Shown: positions 24,471 to 37,706 of the stretch, one piece after another | Layout: every line of letters starts with the position of its first letter | Position numbering within the stretch: position 1 is the first letter of the stretch | Source of the DNA: Ischnura elegans | Lineage: Eukaryota; Arthropoda; Insecta; Odonata; Coenagrionidae | Direction of reading: 5' to 3' | NCBI RefSeq assembly: GCF_921293095.1 | Contig: NC_060259.1 | Location: 45,613,812-45,677,811, forward strand | DNA length: 64,000 nt | Translations under genes and position numbers: made by a program | The notes under the pieces: generated by a model | The model's database searches: none | What the model was told of the DNA's origin: nothing | Seen by the model: only the letters and a program-made list of their open reading frames with translations

Positions 24471-26071
24471 TGGGGTGCCAGTCTGGCGTCAGGCCCTCCT
24501 GAACCAAAACTCATCTCCAGCACACATGTTAATTACGTTAATGTTTCATGCTTGGGTTTCCGAGTGGGAGAGAGTTGCTTTTGGTGAAGCTTGAAGTTGG
24601 CTCTCGAAAGAGTTGCGAAATTCAAGGAATACTTTATTGCATGAAATATTTTTTCATGTTGGTGGTATAATGCATTAAAGCTGTGTCATAATCGGTATAA
24701 GTAGATGTATACATCTGCTAAATTAAAACTTACCCTGGGTGTTTTGACCCATTAAAAGTGGAAGTTGTAGCAGATCTCGGATCTCTGACAGTTATGATTG
24801 TTGGTGGAATAAATTGCTAAATATTTCGTCAAGCTTTAAAGGAATTATTCGAAACAGGAGTATAAATGAGAATGTTTAACATTAAAAATGTTTGAAGAAA
24901 CTTAAATGCTGCGGACTTGGATTTATTTTTAGAAAAGACAATTTCAATTGGGTGCTCTACGGAGTTTTCCAAGGAGTGAATGGGTTTTAAAATTTGTGTC
25001 AATATTTTTCCATTAAGCCAACTATTTAACGGAAAATCCTGTTAAAAATAGATCTTGAGGAATGTCTAAGATACAACGTTTAGTAAAAACTGCACTGAAT
25101 TCACAAGTTTCTTTGGGTGATGACAGTTTACGAAAAACCCATGTTGTTCAAGACCATACACCATAGTTGAACCTCAATGATGACTATTTTTTCTTGGTAC
25201 TGCAGTCGAAAGGTGCTGCTTGATGGTTCAAAAAACAAGATTGTTTTTGCAAATTTTACGTACTTTTTCTACTTTTGTATGACGATATTTGGTGATTATT
25301 AATGAAAATGAATTTCTTTAGCCATCTCACTTTCCAATACCCATCAATTTTTAAGATAGAGGGTCAATTACACTATCATAGTTTACGTGATGGGCACAAT
25401 TTGTGCTGGCTGCTTGATGGCGAAATATACGGGTTTATTTGTCCAGTTTTTCAATTAAATACACCGTATTCATTGGCATAGGGCATAAAAAGTCATACTA
25501 ATTGTTACAGTAGCTACAGTAAAAAGTATTAGCCTGCCAAAATAAGTTTGTTGCATCAAGAAGTTGAATCTCCAATGATTAGACAAAAAGTTTTTGATTC
25601 TAATGATCTTATTCGATGCCGACTGCAGGTTTTGTCTTGGAACTCGGCACCAAGTAGTTAACCTCAACATTCGCAAATTGGATGAAGATAGTGGTATAAA
25701 ATTAGCGGAAGTGCGATGGTTTCAGCACATTTTACTTTTATTATTGCTATTTTTGATAATTTATTTGGTTTAGAAACATTTGAAAATTTTCAAGCGAAGT
25801 TTTGTGCAAATGTGAGGCTATGCCCATTGGTTAATCACTATTTTGAGATCTATCAAGTCAATAATAATCCTAGAGGAAGCTATGTTGAATATTCGGATTG
25901 TACTTTTATTAATATGTTAATTATTATGTGCACTAACTTTCAATTTCCGGCTCATAGTTTCCCTTCCTCCTAGTATTTAGTTTGTGTTGAGGATTTTTCA
26001 ACTGCATACTACCCAATCTCAATCATGGATTAGGCTAACATCATTTCCGTATATGTCCGGTAAGATTGGCT
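24471..26071. other. Non-coding, nothing recognised
   Basis: AT-rich sequence, short open frames only. Confidence 0.3.
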
Positions 26072-26610
26072 GTCATCATTACTGGTAAACAATCCTAAGA
26101 TTGGTTTGACGCAGCTCTCCACTCAATTCTCCTATCAGCTAATCTTTTCACACCTACGAATTTAGCACCCAATTTCAGGCCTCTGATCCTAATTTCCATC
26201 ATGATTGGGGTATTTTTCCTGACCTGAATAAGAAATAATAATCATGATTTTGTAATATTCATCACTGGTCAACAGTCCTAAATTGCTTTGGCGCAGCTAT
26301 CCACTCAGTTCTCTTATCGGCTAATGTGTTCACTCCTACGTTTTTATTCTCTTTCGCATCCTTCTTTACCTGTTCTTCATATTTTTTTCGAGGTGTTCCT
26401 TTTCCGTTCTTACATTCCACTTGTCCCTCGACGATTGTCTTCATCAGGCCATCGTGTCTCAAGATGTGGCCTCTTAGGTTGTTCCGTCTTCTTATTAAGG
26501 TTTTCATGAGGCTTCTCTCCTACTCGTCTTAGGACTTCCTCTTTACTAACTCTGTCGATCCATTTGATCCTCATCATGCTTCTGTGGCACCATGTTTCCT
26601 TATGGTGAAA
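26072..26610 (-). mobile_element. Two RTE-like LINE 3' ends in tandem with shared spacer
   Basis: 26072-26158 is a short 3' end of the LINE family (CAATCCTAAGATTGGTTTGA). It is cut at CCTACG and followed by a 100-base spacer (26159-26261) also found at 17914-18014. 26262-26610 is a second, longer 3' end whose minus-strand frame reads NNLRGHILRHDGLMKTIVEG and NTLADKRTEWIAA. Upstream, another frame continues IKWIDRVSKEEVL. Confidence 0.8.
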
Positions 26611-26785
26611 TTCGCCATAACCTCGGAATTTATAGGGATGAATCTCGAATCGAAGCTTGAATCACTGGTTGCTACTTCTGAATTGACTATATGTTGATAT
26701 TTTATTATTATTTGCTTTCAATTGCTTAGCTTTTACTTTATACAGTCAAAAACAAAGAGAATTTTATGTGCAATGTATTTGTAGG

Positions 26786-27076
26786 TGGTATGGTATTTGG
26801 AGGAGGCGACCGATAGCTGAGGGGTTTTGCGCCTTGAGGGAAGGGTGGAGAGAAACCCGGCGTCGGTATTATCCTGCTCATAACGAAAGGCACCAATGGG
26901 ATCACAAGTTAACGTTCTATCCGACGGACGGAGTGTTACGCTTGAAATGTCCTCCACACAACACTCTAGCAGGGATCGGGCAGTATCTGAAAATTCTCTG
27001 CCGCTGCCGGGATTTGAACCCGAGCCCTCGGGTTGGGAAGCCAACACTCTGGTCACCACAGCAGCCTGATCCCCCA
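26786..27076 (-). mobile_element. tRNA-derived SINE, long copy
   Basis: Minus strand: A box GTGGTGACCAGAGTGTTGG, B box GGGTTCAAATCCC, then CAGAGAATTTTCAGATACTG and a body ending in GCGCAAAACCCCTCAGC. The first about 150 bases match the plus-strand SINE at 16409-16562. Confidence 0.8.
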
Positions 27077-28599
27077 TGTATTTATTAAATCCAATACGCA
27101 TTTATGAAATGTGTCGATTTAAGTTATATTCGCATTAGTACATTTTATCGAGCAAATCCTGGGGATGTATGTGGTGATTCGGAGCTTCTAGTTGATTGAA
27201 AGCTGATTGGTTGCTACCTTTAAAGTCTATTAAGCATGAGGTATTATTGTATTAAGCATTCAAATTTAAAAAAATAAAATTTTGAAGGACACAACAGCTA
27301 TTAAAAAAGTTATATAAAAAATTATATTAGATTAAAGTGAAAGTTTTTGTGTACTGTCCAAAATTCATTAATGTATCGACTATAGGAGCTTCAGAGGTTT
27401 CGTTCCATCATGTGGTATGGTCATGTTCATTGAATTACTCTATTTAGCTTCTATGCCACCATATCTTGACATATGCAGTTGGATTTGGAAACATTATAAT
27501 TCACGGTATACCATGAAATTAATAATATTAAGTTTTTCGCAGGTAGAAAGAGTTTTTTCATTGAATACAGTTTCATTTAGTAAGTTTTTGACCATTCAAT
27601 GGTTAAGCTCTAATGTGCACGATACCTAAATATATATATATTAACACTCCACTCTTTTTAATTATTTTTTATTGCTGCTTAAATTCGAAGGTAAGAGTGA
27701 AGAAGTTAGCATTGAAAAATTCCACCATTTCTACCCTGAGATCACCTCTTTCACCAAATCGCTCATTTTACCAGCCATTGGATGAGAATGACTCGCCAAA
27801 TTTATCCAACTAGATTTAGATAAATGAAGAATATTTCAAATTTTCTTTTTGAAAGCATTATCGCTGTTGTTATGTTTATGGCTTTAAATTGCGAGGTGTT
27901 AACTGTTCTGAAATCATATATCACGCCTCATGCTTGCGAGATGGAAATTTGAGTCAATTTTCCGCGAATCGGTAATTCAATTAATTAAATCTATTCTTTT
28001 TTAATGAAGAGAATTTAATAACGAGGGAAGGGCTGCATTTGTTGTGATAATCACTTAAACGGCTGGGCGTGAATTCTATTTTTCGTTACGTGTGAGGAAT
28101 TCGATAATTAATTATACCGGAGAGGCTTATTGAGAGTTAATTTTCGAGTAGCTTATCGCACATATTATCGTGCTAAATTTCAATTAAGTTGAACCATAGA
28201 ATGAAACGTTTGTAGACTCCAAGTATAGGAGATAACATTGGATTTTGTGGTAGAATAGAATTTCAAGTATGTAATTTAATGCTTATGCAGCTTTAACGTT
28301 CCAAATTTTTGATTTCATACGGGAATACCTAAAGGTGTGGAATAAACAAGCTGAATGCAGATATGCAGATTAATATAAACGTTATGATTACATATAATTG
28401 ATATTTGGAGGCTATTAATGTCTCGAGTACCTACTTAAAATGGGTACAGAGCCGACAACCTACTTTCCGGCAAAAAACATGTTTAGCTTGCAATGGATTG
28501 AGCATAAATTTGGAAAGTGTTTTTACATGCGAGCTTTAATTTTCATTAAAATATTGTTTGAATACCGCTAGGTGTGTTATTATTTAGGTATTCTACCAA
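27077..28599. other. Non-coding, nothing recognised
   Basis: AT-rich, no credible gene or repeat identified. Confidence 0.3.
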
Positions 28600-29190
28600 T
28601 TAAGATATGTTTGCATGGAGTATTTACGAAGTATTCTGGCAGAATTCCCTCCCTTCCTGGACGTCCCTCTTCAATTCACATCTACTCCCTTTCATTCTAT
28701 CTAAAAACTATATTCTCTTCCTCTCCGTTTCACTCAACATTATTCCCTCTAACATTATTTTCAACGTCCTTTCCCACTCACTACTCCCATCTTTCAAACC
28801 GTCTGCATCCTTAGTATCATATCGAGAAGTCCTCTCTTTTCACCCACCATGTCCAGCACTCCGTCGCTCCTTCTCCTTTCCGTCCACTTCACCTTCTCCA
28901 TTCTTCTCCAGAAGCACATATCGAACGCCACTATCGCTTTATTTAGTCCTTCATCCAAAATGTCCATGTTTCCGTATCGTAGAGAGCTTCACTCCAGATC
29001 ATACTCTTCACTGTTCTTTTATTTTAACTCTTACGTAACGATCCTCTAATCAGCACTATCCTATTCATGAACACCTCCTTTGCTAACGCAATTCCCTTCC
29101 CGGTGTCCTTACTGTTGTACCATACTCTCTAATGTGATGCCCAATTAGTTGGATTGCTCAACCTGCACAACTTGTTGCCCACTTACTTTT
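28600..29190 (-). mobile_element. Second LINE family, reverse-transcriptase C-terminal region, decayed
   Basis: On the minus strand, broken frames read NKRTVKSMIWSEALYDTETW, then MEKVKWTERRR and MVGEKRGLLDMIL, then RRFERW, characteristic of the region after the RT domain in a widespread arthropod LINE group. Several stops and frameshifts. A matching further-downstream part of the same family is at 49110-49310. Confidence 0.7.
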
Positions 29191-30050
29191 ATATTGAGTC
29201 ACTCAGTCCTACCTCGTAAATGACTGATGAAATAAAATAAAAATTTGGATGACATTATTTTGGGAAAAGCATGGTTAGGCACAAACTGATGTATGATACT
29301 GAAAAACTGAATAAGGTCTCAACGACAGCGGAAAGTATTGTTTCCTTTCACATTTTATCTACTTTGGATTCTTAAGCTGAAAATATGCTTGAAAAGCAAA
29401 CTGTGGCATTTCTATTTTATGCTGTTTTATCTTTGACTAACTATTATTGAAAGCGAGCTGTGAGTAGGGCAGTGAATAGAGAATTAGCTCGAAACAGAAA
29501 AAAGAGATGGAAAAAGCATTTTTGATTTCGTTTCGTGATTTTGAGGAATCCTGGAGGATACTTTAAATCAAGCTTATTGCTAAAGGCATTGAGCTCGTTA
29601 GTAGAAGCAACACACATTTTAACACGTGGTAATATACTTTTTAGCGGAATTATTTTTTAAGTTTCTCAATCAAATGCGTCAACTACTTAACGATTATTTC
29701 CCTGAAAAATACATTGTTGAAAAATTAGGTTAGTTGTATAATTTTAAAATGAATTAAATCGTCCTTTAACTCCGTCTTTACGGTATTTTTACTTTCATAA
29801 TTATAATTCTCCTTCAAAATGCTCTCGATTGATTAACAGAATACCTCAGCTGTGAGGTACGTTAAAAAAGTCAACCAACTAACTTCGATATTGCCAGATT
29901 ATAAGAACTGATATGGCTATTAAAGAAGCATAGTGTTAAATTGAAGATCCGAAACGCATAATATTTTCAGATTACTTTAAACGGACATTTTTATATTCAA
30001 TAGATATGAGGATTGAATCACCCATCCGTTTGCTAAAATTTAAGTGAGCT
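29191..30050. other. Non-coding, nothing recognised
   Basis: AT-rich, no recognisable content. Confidence 0.3.
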
Positions 30051-30700
30051 TGTTTTCTGGTCCAAGCCCTTCCTCCCTCATCATGTGCATTGATGCCATG
30101 TTTCGCGGAGTCGCTCTTCACTTGTTTCGGCCGACCCCGTCGTGGACGCCGCTTTCTCCCTTTTAACGCCTCCTTCGCCCCCCCCCCAGCCAGCACCACC
30201 GTTTGTGAATGGCAAACTGGCGCCTTTTGCGCACCCGCCTCGACCTCTCACACGCCGCACCGCCATATTGTCCGCCCCGAACGGTGGTGACGCTGGCCCC
30301 TGGTGACGGCCGCTCAATTGAATCGCCGCCTGCCCGCCGTGCGATCTTTTGCCGGAATCCCTGGGGGATTTGCTCCTTGATCATCGCGGATTAAAATATT
30401 TGGATCGCACAGGTTGGCTCCGGTACCTTGCCTAGCCGGCTCCGTCGCATCGCAAGTAAGCGTGCAGGGCGAAGGGTTTGACGGCGTCAATATCGAGGCC
30501 CCCTCGCACCGTCCATTATGGATGAGCCGCGTCGTGGACTCAAAGGGCGGACATTACATAATTGAGCGGCGGAGTCGAGTCGAAGGTGTCAGCGCGGAGT
30601 GATATCGGCTGGTGGTCTCATCACCCGCCGTCGCGGACTCGTCCGCCCACCGAATTATTGCCGCGTGCGGAAACGTATGAGGAGCCTCCGCGCTTGAATA
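30051..30700. other. GC-rich island without a recognisable gene
   Basis: CpG-rich block standing out from AT-rich flanks, with open frames of 60-78 codons on both strands and no known domain. Possible CpG island or regulatory element. Confidence 0.35.
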
Positions 30701-32835
30701 TTTAATTTCTTGCCGGCGTCAAAATATTGAGCGATGTTACCGGTTTGAAGCTGTTGTAATTGTCTGCTAAAGCCGTTGGATTGTTTCTTATTTCCGAGTT
30801 CGGCACTCGGAGAATAAATGTAATTGGATGTTAGCTCTGGCAGTAGATATTTTATGTCGAGATTCATTGGTGAAATAGTGTACATTTCCATATTTATACA
30901 TGGGCTTGGGAACCTGGCGAATGCTGACAAAAATTCTTTGCCTAATGCCTAGCAAGGTGATGTAGGATATGACTATTTTTCATTTGCATTTTGCGTGCTC
31001 GGTACCTCATATTATTGAGTAGTTTCTTTGCTATTTCACACTTTTCGCCTGAAAAAAATTGTTTCCGCGTTCAGATTCCTAATTTCTTTATGCTCCATTG
31101 TTTCATTCACGCCAATGGGCTACTGATGTAGTTGCAAAACGTAAATGATTGCAGTGCAGCGAAAAAAGAGAAATGATAAATGAATTATGTAATTTATTCA
31201 ATTAATGAGCCTACGGAGACAAATTACTTCGGATCAAAGTTTTTTGAAGGAATCCTGGTGTCATGTTTCTTGTTGGCCATAAGTTTCATTCATTTATTTA
31301 TATTCGAGAAAACTATTTTATAGCTTTTATAGGGCTATAGTTATTTCCTCAAGTTAATTATTGTGCAGGGAGATAAGTAAAGGATAGATGCTCCCAGCCC
31401 TCGCAACCATAGAACAGACTAGCTCTGCATTTATTTGAATACCGCATAGTAACAGGGTCTCCGCCGTAATGAAATGTCGCCGTATTTCCATGAACACGTT
31501 AAATATTTTACTTTTAAGCCCGTGCAAGCGTCACTTAAAAAATCATCTATTTGACCAAAAAATTGCAAGTTTATTGAGAGTGAGAACCGAATCAATCATT
31601 TTAAGCGAATTGTTTTCTTACGATTTCGAGTGACACAAGGGAATTACCTTCTTCGTAAAGAAACCGGTCGGCCTCTTTCCTACCTATGGTTGGAAGCTAA
31701 TCTCGTTTAGGTATATATTAGAATGGAAAATGTTTGATGAAAGCCGGATAACTGCACTCATCCTTATTTTTATGAGAGGTATATATGCTAATTTAACGCA
31801 ATCAAATTGACAGAACGTTGCCAGATTTTTCTCCTTCACACACGTTGTTTAAATGCGGAGCAATGTGGTGTTCTTGCCATGCGAAGAATCATCAGTAAAT
31901 TTACTACTATTGTAACTGTCACATGCCTATCTTAATTTAAATAACCGAAATTTTTGACTTTCAAATGAAGATTTCACTTAGACGGTATTTTCGCACACCT
32001 TCCTGTGAAGCTCTCAACCGCAATTCCTCCCTCTTCTCATACTCTTAAACCCATTACCGGCCGAGTTAAGAAATACTTGAAAGTGTATAATTTTTTCTCT
32101 TAATTTTACCTAATAACATGGTAAATTGAAAATATAGGCCTTCAAAAAAATTCCTTATGATAAAAAAAATGTTTCGTTTGCGTTTCTAGGAATTTTAATT
32201 GTCAAATACGATGATTTCCGTCAAATACGTGGCATAAAAATGTAGGATTATATTTGACAGTAAAAACGGCATATTCCAACGAGACGGCAGTATATAGTAA
32301 TGCGGGTTGCATAACTGACTATAGATACTGAGTTCGGCGTAAGTTGCAAAAACGCAACATTATGTTCCCGATCCGATTTTCACTTAATTTTGACTTCCCG
32401 GCGAAATATAAGCTGTTATATCAGTTGATTGAAATTTTGAAGTTTATATGGACGAACAAAAAACTTAATTAAGGTAACAGCTACTTTTAGGAAAAATATA
32501 TTTATCTTACGTATCAGGTAACTTGATAATTGACACATTTTGAGTATTTAAAAAAAAATCGAAATACTTATGAAATAACATTATTATCTCACTAAAAATC
32601 AGTTTAAACTTATGTTTATCGAAAAAAGCGAATTCTATATGAATAAAAATCAATTGAAACAATTTTTTGCATTTCTTAATAATGTTGCGTTTTCGCAACT
32701 ATGGCCGTAAATGGGTTAACAAGCAGTTAGCAGTACCTGTTCGTCCTCTCCTTCCGAATCATCTGTGCCACAAATTTCTTATGTCCAATACCCGTAACCC
32801 CCCTTATATACACTGCTTGCAACGCTATTCATGTT
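30701..32835. other. Non-coding, nothing recognised
   Basis: AT-rich sequence with only very short open frames. Confidence 0.3.
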
Positions 32836-33170
32836 ATCATCAGTGGTCAACAATCCTAAGATTGGTTTGACTCAGCTCTCCATCCCTCTCTCCTATCTGA
32901 TAGCCCGTTCACAGTATTTTCTCTCTTTTATATCCATTATTACCTGTCTTACGTAACTTTCTTGGAGCCGTTCCTTGCCCTTCTTCCCTTCCACCTGTCC
33001 TCCAACGATTGTTTTCATCCGGCCACCAAGTCTCATAATGTGGCTAACTACGTTGTCGCGTCTTCTCTTCGGTTTTTAGAAGACTCTCTTTTTTCCCACT
33101 ATCTCAGCACTGCCTATTTACTTACACGGATGACCCATTTTATCTTCACCATTCTTTGGTAGCACCATAT
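32836..33170 (-). mobile_element. RTE-like LINE 3' end
   Basis: Plus-strand landmarks ATCATCAGTGGTCAACAATC, GGTTTGACTCAGCTCTCC and GGTAGCACCAT match, in the same order, the minus-strand LINE copies at 26072 and 37332. On the minus strand it encodes a decayed C-terminus. The simple-repeat end (ATCATC) is the tail. Confidence 0.75.
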
Positions 33171-33792
33171 TTTGAATATACCAAATGGAATTGTGAAATC
33201 AGGTGTTTTACCCTTGGTAGATACAGTACCTAAGAATGACTGCTCCAGTTTTTATCTTACTCTGTCTGTATTATTGATTGTGGAGCAATTATGTAAGTGA
33301 CTTGAAAGATAGAATTTAAATGGGGTAACATTGCAGTAGGAAATAATAAGTAGTCCGGAAATATCCGTTAAAAATACTGGAAATAAAAATAATTTTTTTC
33401 GTTGTGTTTGATAGGGAGAATGGTTTAAATCGAGCGTGTGCAATAATAGGCGTAGTTGCAGATAACTAATTATGTTTAAGTAAATCTACGGTAATATTGG
33501 CGCAAGGGAGATGCCAGCGATCTTTTGGAGAAAGCTTACGAATTCGCTATAGCATTTGAATCGTTTATATATTTCGTGGGAATTTCATTCAAACGTGCAA
33601 TTTGGTATGGTTAATTTTTTGGTTTAGTGTTGATAATGCTACAGAGCAGCGAAACATGTCGACTGTAGTTTAATAAATTTTTATGGGGAAAGTGCAAAGT
33701 GTTTCACTTCATATCTCATAATGGATCTCCACAAAGTGTCTGCCTCATCCATCCAATTCATTGCATTAGAGGCTTATTTTAAGTTTATATTT
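33171..33792. other. Non-coding, nothing recognised
   Basis: AT-rich, no recognisable content. Confidence 0.3.
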
Positions 33793-36215
33793 AACTGTAC
33801 TCCCGCCTTCGAGTGCGTCCACCGGGTTGCGGACGGTGGGTAAACCTCTAGATATAGAGGTTAGCTGCGATATAAGCCAGTTTAACTGTCGATTAAGCAG
33901 TCGTGGACAAAAAGCGGCGGCATCCCGAGGTGCTATGGGTCTATCCCTGCGTAAGATAGGCCATCTAAATGATACATTAAAGCTGTGAAGATGCCGTGAC
34001 TTGGCGATGGGAGGCCGCCAACAATTATGCCTTACATCACCTGGGGGAGAGGGCAGCAGCTCTTCTTGATAAGAGCGAAGGTGGAGACCACGGTGGTCAG
34101 TACAGCGACACTCATTTAACTTCAGGCGTGGTAACATATACTTTATCAGATGCAGTACTGCGATGCGGAAGACAAGGAGAAACCAGTACGTTATTATCCC
34201 GAGGAGTCGCAGCTACTCCAACTTTAAATTATGTGACATGATGGAATTCTCTGAGGTAAAAAAATCCGGAGGTAAACTAGTTCCCCATTCCGATCTTCGG
34301 GCGGGGACTACCCGAGAGGGTACATCGGTACATGGAACGTGTGATCACATAGGACTTACGGTAAGCTAGAAAACCTTAAGGTGGAAATGGAATGATTGAA
34401 TATCGACGTGCCAGGAATTAACGAAATGAAGTGGCCTAAGAAGGGAGACTTTTGGAGTGGAAGCTATAGGATTATACACTCAGGATCTCTAAATAATAAT
34501 GCTGGGGTTGGGATAACGCTCAGAAAGAGCGCCGGAATGCGTGTGAAAAGCTTCCTATGGTACAATAAAAGGATAGTTCTGGAAAAGTTAGAGTCAAAGC
34601 CGGTAAATGTCGTAGTGGTACAGGTTTACATACCTGCGACAGACTGCGAGGATGAAGAAGTTGAAGACGTCTACGATGATATCAGGGAAGTAATCAAACA
34701 GGTAAGGGGTGAAGAAAACCTTATTGTTTAAGGTGATTCGAACGCTGTCGTCGGTGAAGGTCAGGATGGAAGAATGAAATAGATGACATTCCAGCAGAGC
34801 TATTAAAAAATGCAGGAGATAAGGTCTTAACTCAGCTGTATGAAACTATCTGCGATATGTACTCAGCAGGAGATTTACCTAGTGACTTCGAGAAGAATAT
34901 CATCATTCCCAATCCCAAAAAGAAGAGAGCAGAGAAGTGCGAAGACTTAAGGACCATAAGCCTGACGACACCTGCGTCGAAGATTCTGACAAGATTCATT
35001 TGCAGGAGAATATAACGAAGAGCAGAAGAATTCCTGGATGAGGAGCAATTCGGATTTAGGAAAAGCAAGTACACTAGAGAAGCAATTTTGGCTCTTAGGC
35101 TGCTCATAGAGAAGAGAATGGAGATTTAAAAAACTGACTTTTGTAGTATTTGTCGATTTAGAGAAGGCATTTGTTAACGAGGAATGGAATTCATTGCTTA
35201 GAATTCTGAAAGAAATCAAGTGCTCTACAATGATCGTAGAATTGTTCATAGTTTGTATAAAAACAAAGTAGCTGTGAACAAATGTGGACCCAACGGTGCA
35301 GAAGCAAGAATAAGAAAAGGGGTGAGACGAGGGTGTGCACTTTGCCCCTTAATTTTTAATGTTTACATAGAGAAAGCAATCAATGAAAGCTAGGGGAAAG
35401 CCACGGGTGTCAATATCCACGAAGAAAAAATAAGTATGCTGCGATTTGCTGACGACATAGCAGTCATAGTCGAGTCAGAGAAGAATTTGAAGAAGACTTT
35501 GACAAATATGGAAGGGACAATGGCCAGATATAAGCTGAAAATCAACAGAAAGAAGACTAAGATATAAGTTTGCAGCAAAAAAGAGGAGGCTAAGACAAAG
35601 ATTAACCTAGGAAAGCGTAAGCCTGAAGAGGCGAAAGAGTTTTCTTGCTTGGGAAGCCGAATTACCAGCGATGGACGAAGCAAGAAAGAAATAGTAGAAT
35701 TGCGCAGGCAAAGAGGGCTTTCTACAAAAAGAAGTATCATCTTACAGCTGAGAATGCAAGCATAGAAGGAAGGAAACAATTCATCAGATGCTATATATCG
35801 AGTATGTTCCTCTATGAAAGCGAGGATTGGACGTTGACAGCAGCGGAGAAGTCAAGAGATTCGAAATGTGGTGCTACCGAAGAATGATGGAGATAAAATG
35901 GATTGACGGTGTAAGTAACGAGGAAGTGCTAACATAAGAAGAGTGGGAGAAAAGAGAAGCCTCCTAAAAACCATAAGCAGAAGACGGGACAACTTAGTTG
36001 GCCACATTTTGAGGCACGATGGTCTGATGAAGACAATTATAGGAGGACAGGTGGAAGGAAAGAAGGCCAACGGACGGCCCCGAATGAGTTACATGGAACA
36101 AGCTATAAAGGATGTAAAAGAGATGAAATACGTCGCTATAAAAAGGTTGGCGGATAGGAGAGAAAAGGAGAGCTGCGTTAAATCAATCTTAGGATTGTTG
36201 ACTAATGATGATGAT
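33793..36215 (+). mobile_element. RTE-like LINE spanning 5' UTR to tail, internally deleted
   Basis: The most complete LINE here. 33793-34316 is a probable 5' UTR. From about 34327 there is an APE-type endonuclease (TWNV, then INEMKWPKKGDFWSGSYR in an open frame 34396-34731), reaching GDSNAVVGEG at 34733-34762. At about 34775 it jumps directly to EIDDIPAELLKNAGDK, the reverse-transcriptase entry, so the end of the endonuclease and the linker are missing. RT landmarks follow: EEQFGFRKSKYTREA, VRRGCALCPL and the catalytic FADD at 35445-35456. The C-terminus reads NLVGHILRHDGLMKTIIGG. The tail is a short TGATGATGATAA run. Stops and frameshifts make it inactive. Fragments of the same family lie at 17914, 19100, 26072, 32836 and 37332. 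The clade assignment (RTE-like) is by architecture and tail and is tentative. Confidence 0.85.
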
Positions 36216-36949
36216 AATTTAACTGTGATTTTCTTTTACCCAGATGTAACTCATAATAAGAAAATAGTTGCTACAAAGAGGTGTATAAAGTTGAAAATTT
36301 GTAAAGAAAGAGTTAAGCAGTAAAAGTGAAACCAAACAAAAGCTTCAATTTCATTTGGAAATCAACTAACAGTTGTAGAAACTCCTCGAAGTGGCTATCT
36401 CGAATTTCAGACGCTTGAATTCATGGGCAATGTTGCGTATTGTTCCCATGGAATGTCAGGAATACAATTTGACTACGTCGCTGGCAATCTGTATTTGTAA
36501 AATTAGTAATCTATTGGTGGGTCTATATGAGGAGATCATGAATTGCTGGTCAATGCATTTAACTTACGAGTTGGAACATTTAATTTATAGAAAAAACCTT
36601 CATGTATCTTATTCCTTTATATCATCTTATGATGCCAGTTTTATATTGCTTTGAATCTTTTTAGATGAAAAATAAGATAAATTAGTATGCACATTAACAC
36701 CATGATGGTTGTGAATTATTTCAATATTTTTACTGTTTCCAAGGTTTCATATTTCTGTAGCTCTTCACCCATCAACATCAACATAAAAATTTTTTCGAAA
36801 AAAATTCAGAGCCGCACAGAGCGAGCAGTAATTTGTTCCCGATGGAATTTAAGGATTTCAGTCGCGAAGGGTGTGAACTCCATTCCATCAGCGCTGTCGG
36901 ATTGCATGAATGAAATTATCGAGATTGTTACGCGAGTCTAAATATTGGC
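36216..36949. other. Non-coding, nothing recognised
   Basis: No recognisable coding or repeat structure. Confidence 0.3.
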
Positions 36950-37140
36950 TCACGACCGGAGATGAGAGGTGGGGAGTAGTATGCGGCCGAGTGTGGTAGG
37001 GGGGGGCCAATCACATGCGATATCGATCGTTGCCGAGGGGGGGGGGGGGAGAGGGCAGTGGTGGCAGGGTGGAGGGGGGAGGGGGGCGCGAATTTGACTG
37101 AGGTGTGTGTGCACGCAGTGGCCAGTGGCAAGCTCCAAAC
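36950..37140. repeat. G-run-rich tract
   Basis: Contains several long guanine runs (near 37000-37008, 37038-37049 and 37073-37086), giving many combinations of four G-tracts on the plus strand and a potential G-quadruplex. Open frames on the opposite strand here are compositional. Confidence 0.5.
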
Positions 37141-37331
37141 CAAGAGCTGTTGAGTGACACCCACATGTCCTTTCGGGTGGGTACGAACAATACTACGTAC
37201 ACTACTACGTCCTTTGTTGTATTCCATGGCGTTTAATAAATGCGTGGGTGCTTATCGTACTCTCTTGGTGGGTCGCTTGGGAATGGCGTTTTGGTGTTGA
37301 AAACTGGTGAGGAAAAAAGTTGCAATATAAA

Positions 37332-37706
37332 CCAGTCAACAATCCTAACATTGGTTTGACGCAGCTCTCCATTTCTTCTCCGATCCACTAGCCTTTTCAT
37401 AGCGACGTATTTCTTTTCTTTTATATCCTTTACAACCTGTCTTATGTGACTCATTCGAGGCCGTCTCTTGCCCCTCTTCCCCTCCGCATTTCCTTCTATG
37501 ATTACTTTAATCAGACCATCATTTCTTATATTGTGGCAAACTAAGTTGTCCCGTCCTCTCCTTTAGGTTTTTGAAAGAGTTCTCTTTTCCCACTATTCTC
37601 AACACTGCCTCATCACTCACTCGGTCGATCCATTTTATGTTCATCGCTCTTCGGTGGCATCAGATTTCGAATGCCTCCACCCATGACTTCTCTGCCGCTG
37701 TCAAGT
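37332..37706 (-). mobile_element. RTE-like LINE 3' end
   Basis: Minus strand encodes QVVKDIKEKKYVAMKRLVDR and, further upstream in a shifted frame, the GHILRH-type segment. Plus-strand landmarks CCAGTCAACAATCCTAACAT and GACGCAGCTCTCC match the other copies. Best-preserved match is to the plus-strand element ending at 36215. Confidence 0.8.

Noticed and set aside
26990..27070. Possible tRNA genes at B-box sites (also 3423, 13660, 16440, 22138)
   Set aside because: Acceptor and anticodon stems do not fold. Shared bodies and multiple copies show they are SINE heads.
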